From Halisarca cf. caerulea (Eukaryota > Porifera > Demospongiae > Chondrillida > Halisarcidae), in assembly GCA_963170055.1 (NCBI GenBank), contig CAUJGJ010000125.1, positions 507,501 through 522,500 on the forward strand: a DNA stretch of 15,000 bases, read 5' to 3'. Under the pieces are notes generated by a model. It made no database searches and was not told the DNA's origin. It worked only from the letters and a program-made list of their open reading frames with translations. Both the position numbers and the translations under genes were made by a program. Of the stretch, positions 8,369 through 15,000 are shown in pieces (the stretch's first letter is position 1; each line of letters starts with the position of its first letter).

Positions 8369-8924
8369 CAGTAGAACCCCTCTAATCCAGCCCCCTGACT
8401 TGTGGCCGCCCCTCTAATCCAGCCTCCTGAATTGTGGACGCCCCTCTAATCCAGCCCCCTGAATTGTGGACGCCCCTCTTATCCAGCCCCCTGAATTGTG
8501 GACGCCCCTTTAATCCAGCCCCCCCCCCCGAATTGTGGACGCCCCTCTAATCCAGCCCCCTGAATTGTGGACGCCCCTCAAATCCAGCCCCCCGAATTGT
8601 GGACGCCCCTCTAATCCAGCCCCCCCCCCCCCCCCCAATTGTGGACGCCCCTCTAATCCAGCCACCCGAATTGTGGACGCCCCTCTAATCCAGCCACCCG
8701 AATTGTGGACGCCCCTCTAATCCAGCCCCCTGAATTGTGGACGCCCCTCTAATCCAGCCCTCTGAATTGTGGACGCCCCTCTAATATGGGCACATGGCAC
8801 TGAACCAAATGATACTCTATGCTTTGCCACAGTACATCTTCAACCCCTGAAATGAAGACACCTCGATAATCAGGACAGCTAGTCCTTTTTGTTCCCAAGG
8901 TGTCTGGAATAGAGGGGTCCACTG
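8369..8924. mobile_element. Inner pogo-like MITE enlarged by a minisatellite
   Basis: The left end is CAGTAGAACCCCTCTAATCC after TA (8367-8368). The right end read inward is CAGTGGACCCCTCTATTCC, with the outer TA changed to TG. The right half (CTTTTTGTTCCCAAGGTGTC) resembles the left half of the 4901-5093 element (GACACCTTGGGACCAGAAAG) in inverse. The bulk of its 556 bp is the 32-bp array at 8377-8785. Confidence 0.65.
8377..8785. repeat. 32-bp minisatellite built from the MITE terminus
   Basis: Twelve full units and a partial thirteenth. Each starts CCCCTCTAATCCAGCC, the same bases that follow CAGTAGAA in the element's terminal repeat, and ends GAATTGTGGACG. Two units have expanded C tracts (about 8518-8529 and 17 C at 8620-8636). 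The array begins directly at the terminus, so the transposon end itself was amplified. Confidence 0.95.
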
Positions 8925-9080
8925 TGCTTCATTTATCCGACCCTTTATTGTAAATCTCCATCCCTCTATGCCCTGTAATGTCTACCCTGACTTATCTAAC
9001 ACCTGGTTTATCCAACACCTGGTTTATCTGACACATTTTATGAGGAACAATCATGGTAGGATAAACAAGGGCTCACTATA

Positions 9081-9471
9081 CAGTAAAGCTTGTCTTAAAG
9101 TCCATCGGTATGGAAGGACCACCTAGCTGTCTATGGTGACCACTGTATTCTGTGGCAGGAACCACTGTATCAATACTATTGCACCTCTACGCAAGGACCA
9201 CCTGTCTATAGAGGCCACTGCAGGCTGGACCTACCACTATTGCTATGCTATTGCACCTGTCTATAGAGGCCACTGCAGGCTGGACCTACCACTATTGCAA
9301 TGCTATTGCACCTCTACGCAAGGACCACCTGTCTATAGAGGCCACTGCAGGCTGGACCTACCACTATTGCAATGCTATTGCACCTCTACGCAAGACCACC
9401 TGTCTATAGAGGCCCTGATTAACTGCCCCCCTCCCCCTTGAGTGGTTGTTACACCTACACAGGTGTCACTG
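9081..9471. mobile_element. MITE with internal tandem repeats
   Basis: The left end CAGTAAAGCTTGTCTTAAAG abuts the previous element across a shared TA (9079-9080). The right end read inward is CAGTGACACCTGTGTAGG, then AACAACCACTCAAGGG, which matches the start of the 5203 element (GACCACTCAAGGGACC). The interior is the 72-bp array described separately. It has no coding content. Confidence 0.55.
9173..9415. repeat. About 72-bp minisatellite, 3.7 units
   Basis: Units run from AT(A/G)CTATTGCACCTCTACG through GACCACCTGTCTATAGAGG to GGCTGGACCTACCACTATTG. The second unit has a 17-bp deletion, and the last stops at GAGGCCCTGATT. The open frame across the array is a by-product of the repeat. Confidence 0.9.
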
Positions 9472-9581
9472 TGCATGTGATTTGTGCTTGCATTTATGTA
9501 CATATAATATGTAGTTAGTTAGCCTTAGGCATGCACATACGTATGCTGGTATGCTGTGGGTAATGCACGTGCACATACGTA

Positions 9582-9767
9582 CAGTGAGACCTTACTTATC
9601 CGCACCTCAGATATCCAGTTCCCTCACCTTCTGCAGTAGTTTTCATTGAACAAATTTGTAACAATCCTACTGTACACTATACTACTGCTCCCTCAATTAT
9701 TCAGTTCCCTCGCATTATCTGCAATTTAATCCAGAACGGGTGTGTGCGGATAAGTGAAGTCTGACTA
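9582..9767. mobile_element. Pogo-like MITE, 186 bp
   Basis: The left end is CAGTGAGACCTTACTTATCC; the right end read inward is TAGTCAGACTTCACTTATCC, and both continue GCAC. TA flanks each side. The CTTATCCGCAC core is intact in both termini, so this is one of the better preserved copies. Confidence 0.8.
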
Positions 9768-9773
9768 TATGTT

Positions 9774-9965
9774 AATTGAAAACCCTCTACTCTGGCCACC
9801 CCGGCCACCACGAGACAAGTAAATTTGACCAGAAGGGTAGGAGGTGGCCGCAATAGACAGGTGTATTGATTCCAATATGTTTACATGATCCTTTATACTA
9901 AACAGAATGATACCATGTAGACAGGCGGCCATCTTACAGAGGCTCATATTGGAATAATTTCACTG
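9774..9965. mobile_element. Pogo-like MITE (copy B), uninterrupted form
   Basis: It is the counterpart of 2094-3523: ACCCTCTACTCTGGCCACC at the left, GAGGTGGCCGCAATAGACAGG inside, GTAGACAGGCGGCCATCTTA near the right, and a right end read inward as CAGTGAAATTATTCC. The left CAGT is worn to AATT. The right flank GGCTGAGTCAGGTTCATTGC is shared with copy A. It shows the pre-insertion structure of the copy A element. Confidence 0.7.
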
Positions 9966-10386
9966 CACATGGCTGAGTCAGGTTCATTGCATGTACATAA
10001 TCTGCTATGTCTGTAACAAAGTGCTGTCATTGTGTGTTGAGTGTACAGTATATACATTATACTAATTAACACTTGAACCACGTGTAGTATCTATATGTAT
10101 GCTTTGTGTATTTTATATTGTTACATAGGCTAGGTATTTGTTGTGTAACTACTGTAGTAGTAAAGACCCCGTGTTTTAGTTAGGTGTTGTCTGTGTGGAG
10201 TTCTTGGTGCCGGAGCCCAGCTTGGGCTGGTGCTCCGCGCCGTGCTGCCTAATTATGAATGGATTCAAAGTCTGACTGTCGTAGAGCGAACGACCTAGGT
10301 GCTAGCCACGTTACATATCTGTATTTGTATAGAGATGATATGATGTATACGTACGTACATAGGTATAGAATGTACATTAGTGTACA
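9966..10386. other. Non-coding DNA with a GC-rich hairpin
   Basis: The first 50 bases are shared with copy A (3524-3575). The rest has no partner in the window. At 10211-10237 a GC-rich hairpin (arms CGGAGC...GCTCCG and CCAGC...GCTGG) stands out from the AT/GT-rich surroundings. A TGGTGCCGGAGCC motif at 10205-10217 looks a little like a retroelement primer-binding site after an LTR end, but I found no matching LTR. No gene is called. Confidence 0.4.
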
Positions 10387-10387
10387 C

Positions 10388-10426
10388 ATGTATGTGTCTT
10401 TGTGTGCATGTGTGTGTGTGTGTGTG

Positions 10427-10485
<59 letters not shown>

Positions 10486-10527
10486 ATGTGTGTGTGTGTG
10501 GATGTGTGTGTGTGTGTGTGTGTGTGT
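10388..10527. repeat. (GT)n microsatellite with GGATGT variants
   Basis: A long GT tract interrupted by GCATGTG and GGATGTG. Frames through it are artefacts. Confidence 0.97.
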
Positions 10528-10843
10528 TAGTATTTTTCATGGTTGCTTGTTGACATTCACTCCTTTTTTTTTCCTTTACTCGTCTTTTTCTAGTTGCTCA
10601 TCTGCTTGTTTTTGTCTTTGCCTAATAAAGCACACATACCCAATAGTATCTAGGTTACAGGTGTTTTAACTATACTGTGCTTGTTCATCTTCAGAACATC
10701 TTTGGCAGCGTTATTTCACTTGCATGTCACCTTTCATTATATATAGTCTACCTTTTCTGTTCACTTTTATACTATGCGCATGCTTTAATCCAGTCTTCCG
10801 TACTGGTTATCTTATAACGATGATCGGTGACATTGAAAAAAAG
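10528..10843. other. Non-coding, pyrimidine-rich
   Basis: The stretch is T/C-rich near 10558-10610 (TTTTTTTTTCCTTTACTCG) and contains an AATAAAG at 10624-10630 on the plus strand. No gene or repeat family is recognised, and no counterpart lies in copy A. Confidence 0.4.
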
Positions 10844-10908
10844 TGTGTGTGTGTGTGTGTGTGTGTGGGTTTGTGGGTGTGTGGGTGTGTGTGTGCGTGT
10901 GTGTGTAT
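10844..10908. repeat. (GT)n microsatellite, equivalent to 3628-3782
   Basis: A short GT/GGGTGT tract directly before the block homologous to 3783 onward, so it occupies the same place in the duplicated unit. Confidence 0.9.
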
Positions 10909-11925
10909 GTGACCATACATCCATGTATGCATGAGTGTATGGTTGCATGCCTGGTTACATGGATGGATGTGTGTGAGAGCATACGTATGTACATACATGT
11001 ACTTGTGCATGAGTAGGCATGCATATGAACGTCTGGGAAATGTACATACAGTAATTGCTCATAGCAACCAACAGTAGACCTCCTCTGTCAACAGGTGCTC
11101 CTGTGTAGATCCCAGTGAAGTCCCACATTGAGAAGGTTTACATAGTGACATTCTCCTCCGATGCTGCAGATATTTGCATCCTTGAGCATCCCACACATTG
11201 TTGTCCTAACTACTGTTCACTGGTGCGCTACATGGGGATTTTGGGGGAGAAATCAGTTGGGTGCATGGTGCAGAGTTCATGAAACTGTTTGTGTTGTGCA
11301 TGTATAGGGGGCGTTTTGTACTCTCAACTACAAAATATACTTCATTGTGTACTTGGTTAGGAATGCAGTTCTTTATCAACTGAGAGTTGCGGGAGTAGTT
11401 TGCCACCAGCAGATCCCCCTCAGCTGTGGTGATAGGAAATATGTATGCTGTGATCAGTGTACTGTACACAGGTGAGCATACAGTACGTACGTATGTATGT
11501 ACATGGTGTATACACATGGGGGGTGGGTATACATGTGTGGGTATCTGTGTACATTTAATGTGTGATATATATATACAGTGAAATCTCTGTAACCAGACAC
11601 CTCTCTAATCCAGCAATTTTGTGAGATACAATTTATAATATGCTAATAGTCACTCCGTAATCCGACAACCTTCTACGTAATTTGACACTGTTTTCAGTTC
11701 CCATTGAGTGTCAGATTAGAGCGGTTTCACTGTACTTATTTTATGTGGACTGTTAATTTATTACTGGTCCCTCCAACTGTACCTGGTATACATTGCAGAC
11801 TGCAGTATACATGAAGTCAGCTGCTGTGTCCTTTGTAGAGAGGTTGTCATGTGTTGAAGGTTCAAAATACGTATATTAAAACTATTGGGTGGAATTTTCA
11901 AAGTGTGTGTATATTTTCATGTGAT
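10909..11925. repeat. Non-coding block of the segmental duplication (copy B)
   Basis: It is the partner of 3783-4822. It keeps the same landmarks in order: GTTGCATGCCTGGTTACATG, GTAGACCTCCTCTGTCAACA, CCCAGTGAAGTCCCACATTG, GTAGTTTGCCACCAGCAG and CAGCTGCTGTGTCCTTTG. It differs from copy A by one minisatellite unit instead of four and by an added MITE at 11576-11732. Confidence 0.8.
11576..11732. mobile_element. Pogo-like MITE, 157 bp, absent from copy A
   Basis: The left end is CAGTGAAATCTCTGTAACC; the right end read inward is CAGTGAAACCGCTCTAATC. TA flanks both sides (11574-11575 and 11733-11734). Copy A has the flanking sequence without the element (about 4485-4510), so this is a post-duplication insertion. 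The termini are the closest here to a CAGTGAAACCTCTCTAATC consensus. Confidence 0.88.
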
Positions 11926-11944
11926 GGGAATGCAATTGTACACT

Positions 11945-12002
11945 GTGTGTGTGTGTGTGTGTGTTTGTGTGTGTGTGTACAGTGGTGTGTGTTGTGTGTG
12001 CA
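11945..12002. repeat. (GT)n microsatellite
   Basis: An imperfect GT tract with TACAGTGG and TTGTG interruptions, at the right edge of the duplicated block. Confidence 0.9.
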
Positions 12003-12647
12003 GTATGTGCATGCATGCATGTGGTTGCTTGCACCTATTATTCATCTCTGTATACATACGTACATACATGTATCCTGGTTGAGGGCGTTTTCAATTAAAA
12101 TCAAAGGCGCCAACTTCTCAACATGGGACTTTGATCACTGTGATGAACACAAAGCACTTGTTGACAGTACGTTGCTCAGACGTTGAAACAAATATTACGT
12201 ACATGCATACGTATGTACAGTACTTAAATTTGACACCCTTCACATGTAAACTAGTCTTAAGCAGTAAGTACATTTCCCATGTACCAACCCAAGGAGGGAT
12301 TTATCTATCATGTATCCTGACAACAACCTTTTCACGCTCTAATTACGCAACATATTCTTAAAATTGCATAACAACGACGGTTTGCACCACGATTGTAGAG
12401 CCTTTCTACTTCGGTTGGATAGCTGCTATCCTTTCGTATAGAATTGAGGAACACTTGTGCGATCAGAAGGATGGCCAGTTGACTTACAGAGGATTCACTG
12501 TACTTGACTCCTCGTCAGCTGCCAATGTAAACTCATACTATTATTATTCAGTGTGTGAATGGATCACCATAGGATGTAGGGTAGGTAGCATACTGTTCCA
12601 ATTTGCAGTTGTGTTTGTGCTTTCTTGGGCAGATCCAATCAAGTAAC

Positions 12648-12650
<3 letters not shown>
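12003..12650. other. Intergenic; possible solo MITE end near 12470-12500
   Basis: No gene is supported. The bases before the TA at 12501-12502, read inward, are CAGTGAATCCTCTGTAAG, close to the terminus of the 11576 element (CAGTGAAATCTCTGTAACC). I could not find a convincing matching left end; CAGTACTTAAATTTGACACC at about 12217 is only a weak candidate. Confidence 0.35.
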
Positions 12651-12716
<66 letters not shown>

Positions 12717-12722
12717 GTGTGT
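12651..12722. repeat. (GT)n microsatellite
   Basis: About 70 bases of GT with one GC. It is paired with the (CA)n tract 200 bases downstream in inverted sense. Confidence 0.98.
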
Positions 12723-12907
12723 ATGCATGGGATATTATACATGTGTTCAAATTTGCAATGCACGTGTGCATGTATTGCATGTGTGTACTATGTACATGTG
12801 TTTATGCTATGGTGTCTACATGTTTATCCATTTTCAAGCGTGTGAATACTAATATGACACATTCCTGTGTAGACAGTTTGTATCCTAGGAATATTATCTC
12901 TATTGCA

Positions 12908-12939
12908 TACACACGCACGCATGCACACACACACACACA

Positions 12940-12994
<55 letters not shown>
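12908..12994. repeat. (CA)n microsatellite
   Basis: An imperfect start (CACACGCACGCATGCACAC), one TCAC interruption, then a pure CA run. Together with 12651-12722 it forms a long potential GT:CA stem. Confidence 0.98.
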
Positions 12995-12995
<1 letters not shown>

Positions 12996-13268
12996 ACGTA
13001 TTTTGTAATTTTAATGTGGTGCTCTGCTTTGAGGAATATACTTGCTAAAAGAGTACAGTAACGATGAAAAAAGGTGTGATATACTTGATTTTGTGACAGT
13101 TAGAAATTAATCGAGATGATGAACTCCGATTATGAAGGCAGATGTACTTACGTATATGTCACACTTAATAGCTACTGTTCAGCAATTTGTTTAAATTACT
13201 ATAGAAAAATTGTTTTGGCATGTGTTAGTATTGCGATGCATGCTTATGTTAATTTTTTTCTGTCCTGG
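12995..13268. other. 3' flank of the GTPase gene
   Basis: AT-rich, with no gene seen. No AATAAA is visible on the minus strand close to the stop codon at 13269-13271. Confidence 0.4.
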
Positions 13269-14855
13269 CTACATGTTTTTCACATCAGCTCTTATTTTAG
13301 CCTGCTTGAGAGCTTTTTCAAGTGCCCGTATTCGATCGGTGTAACCTCTTCTCTTCTGGTTCTTCTCCTGTTCAATGAGCATTTCAATGTACTCAATTTC
13401 ACTGATAGGGTTCGGCTTCAAAGCAATCTGTTCCAGTCGGTGCACACATCTCTGTGCTTCTTGTATGCAATGCTGTACCTCTTGATCCAGCATGTCAGCA
13501 TCTCTCTGAAGGCCTTGCATTATGCTATCATATTTGCTCTTTCCTTCCTCTGCCTTGTGGTACTTTCTCTTCAGCTCCTCGGATGTTTGCTTCTGAGTCT
13601 CTTTGACCCACTCAATCCTGTATGGGTTGTTGACGTGGTCACTCCAAATGCACTTGTTCTTACAAACTCTACAGTACCCATTGGGTTCCATGGCAAAGCA
13701 GCCCTTTTTGTTCTTATCGTCAGGAATCATGCAAGGATAGTGGCACGTGAAGTTGCAGTTCAGGCAGTTGGTTACTTATGTACCTCGATCAATGGCCACC
13801 CTTGTGATTTTATCAACTGTTACACTAACTTCAAATTCTTTGTTTCTTTCTAAATCTGCTTTGTGATCATCAACATATCTCTGCATCTTTCGCTTCTCTT
13901 CTGCCTTGTCCATTGAATCTCCGATGCGTTTTTGAAGGTTTTTCACAACAACTTCTAGATGTGCTCTCTCATCCAGCACTTCTTTGGTCAAAGCAATGCT
14001 GATGGAGGACATTGCACCCAGGTGTGAGAGAAAGGTCTTCACTTGTTCCATTGCCTTCTTCCAGAATGCATGATTCAACCCCATTCCATCGTCTGCTGCA
14101 AACACTGACTCACTGTTGAATACAAAGTGTTGTTTGTAAGTAATCTTGGCCTCTTGAATGGCATCTAAAACACGTGGCTTTTGACCATCAAAGAATGTGG
14201 TCATCACAAAGATGCTTCTTCCCACGTCATTCCCAAAAATGGATAAGATGGAGTCAAAAATATACCTTTGAGTTGGAGTGAGACGAGCATCAGAAGACTT
14301 TGCTGTGAATCCTATTCCATTGAGATGGGTTATCCCACACATTCCCTTAAGAGAGAAGAGGTTGTGTATCTGCGTCACAAGGAATTTGTCCCTCTCAATT
14401 CCACCGGTGTCCCCAAATCCCGGTGTGTCAATAATGGTGAGGGTGAAGGGAACAGGAGAGCCCCTCTGGGCTGGAATAGTGTATGCCGTTATCCAGTCAG
14501 TAACGCTCTTTGTTTGGTCTTTAGCGGCATCTTCGTGAACCAGTTTGAACCTAAAGTTATCACTAAACTGAACTCCGAAAAGATTGTTGACTATTGCATT
14601 GACCAGTGTAGTCTTTCCGGCCCCTGTTCCACCAACCATCATCAAAACTCTTCCCAGCTCATGATGTTGATGCTGGCCCTGTGTTCCAACATGTGCAATC
14701 CTAACTTTGGCAGCTTTGTCACAATGAATGGTTTGCACAGGAAGTTGGTAAAGGGACAGCGATTGGTTTGTTTCGATAAGCCGGCATTGTGCTATCATGT
14801 CAGCTGCAAGTTGGCTTGTAGTCCTTCCTGACTTATGGGAGAGAGGCAATGACAC
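13269..14855 (-). CDS. P-loop GTPase with Cys-rich and coiled-coil C-terminus; in-frame stop
   Basis: One reading frame of 529 codons with a single internal TAA (13776-13778). Before it: G1 loop GGTGAGKTT (residues 75-83), candidate switch threonines near 115-119, G3 DTPGFGD (143-149), and a non-standard G4-like TFFDGQKP (220-227), as in septin/AIG1-like animal GTPases with TFADG. A linker at 288-335 matches SAM-A 103-150 at 23 of 48 positions. After the stop come TNCLNCNFTCHYPC, then GCFAM, C-x2-C-x3-C and H, and a coiled coil with KPNPISEIEY and MLIEQEK, all matching the SAM genes. The frame begins with GTG preceded by TTCA and an upstream in-frame TGA, so it probably starts at a splice acceptor (CAG ending at 14855); the first ATG is codon 20 (14796-14798). 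A pseudogene, readthrough, alternative splicing or sequence error could each explain the stop. GTP binding is likely; the biological role is unknown. Confidence 0.8.
13776..13778 (-). other. In-frame TAA separating GTPase from Cys-rich module
   Basis: The minus strand reads GGT ACA TAA GTA ACC AAC TGC: Gly-Thr-stop-Val-Thr-Asn-Cys. In SAM-A the aligned bases are CAG AAA GCC ACA AAC TGT (Gln-Lys-Ala-Thr-Asn-Cys), so the stop takes the place of a lysine codon one base away. The frame is unshifted, and the motif continues at once on the far side. Confidence 0.9.
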
Positions 14856-15000
14856 TGAAGATGGAGTATACGTACTTCAAGCGATTTTGACTCACTGTGG
14901 ACAAGTGTGAGTGGAGAAAGCTTTAAGTACTGCTGGGGCACTGGGATGGGAGGCTCAACCGAACTATTCTACAAAGCTTTGTGGGAATTCTAGTAAAACT
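14856..15000 (-). other. 5' flank or intron/leader of the GTPase gene
   Basis: There is no ATG on the minus strand in this stretch. A donor-like CA/GTGAGT near 14895 and the acceptor TTCAG at 14855 would define a 41-base intron, short but within the range of compact invertebrate introns. Otherwise the first coding exon lies outside the window. Confidence 0.3.

Larger units (their letters stand above)
8329..9078. mobile_element. Outer pogo-like MITE, interrupted by a second MITE
   Basis: The left end is CAGTTACACCTCGCTTGTCC after TA (8327-8328). The right end read inward is TAGTGAGCCCTTGTTTATCC, followed by TA (9079-9080). The internal sequence has several TTATCYRACACCTGG motifs near 8937-9040. 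The 8369-8924 element sits inside it. Without that insertion the outer element would be about 194 bp, close to the size of its relatives here. Confidence 0.6.

Noticed and set aside
8377..8785. CRISPR array
   Set aside because: The units are directly adjacent, without unique spacers, and begin at a transposon terminus; this is a minisatellite in an animal genome.
9133..9441. 102-codon frame with repeated GHCRLDLPLLQCY-type units
   Set aside because: The 72-bp repeat is a multiple of three, so it stays open by default, but one unit has a 17-bp deletion and the array lies within a MITE.
10180..10270. tRNA or tRNA-derived SINE
   Set aside because: GGATTCAAAG is only loosely B-box-like, no A box lies at the right distance, and no cloverleaf can be drawn; the hairpin alone is not enough.
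12455..12646. 63-codon plus-strand frame
   Set aside because: It crosses the solo MITE end at 12500 and has no recognisable motif.
14268..14831. 187-codon plus-strand frame opposite the GTPase
   Set aside because: It is the antisense shadow of the P-loop GTPase, whose G1 and G3 motifs are clear on the minus strand.

Overview
The window looks like metazoan nuclear DNA, most likely from an early-branching marine invertebrate; a demosponge is my best guess and a cnidarian is possible. The evidence is intronless protein-coding exons with Kozak-type ATGs, SAM and GTPase domains of animal type, long (TA)n, (GT)n and (CA)n microsatellites, many short pogo-like MITEs flanked by TA, and a LINE-like 3' fragment with an A-rich tail. 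Nothing suggests a bacterial or plasmid origin. The species call is inference.

Three related genes lie on the minus strand. SAM-A (463-1578) and SAM-B (6480-7520) encode proteins with an N-terminal SAM domain, a charged helical linker, a Cys/His-rich module and a C-terminal coiled coil. The third gene (13269-14855) has the same linker, Cys-rich module and coiled coil, but carries a P-loop GTPase domain where the others have SAM. Its reading frame is broken by one in-frame TAA (13776-13778) at the linker/Cys-rich border. The three make up a local family with a constant C-terminal chassis and an exchangeable N-terminal module.

Most of the window is a tandem segmental duplication. Copy A (about 500-4820) and copy B (about 6490-11925) share, in the same order: SAM gene, upstream region, an old MITE, a (GT)n block and about 0.9 kb of non-coding DNA. 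Copy A later gained a LINE fragment with (TA)n arrays inside its MITE, plus a fourfold 49-bp minisatellite. Copy B gained or kept about 1.7 kb containing an orphan exon-like ORF, nested MITEs with internal minisatellites, and a MITE at 11576-11732 whose site is empty in copy A.

The spacer 4823-6454 and the stretch 11926-13268 hold MITE pieces and microsatellites but no gene I can support. How the proteins act together is inference: a shared coiled coil could let SAM-only and GTPase forms associate, as in animal GTPase and adaptor systems, but nothing in the sequence proves a pathway.
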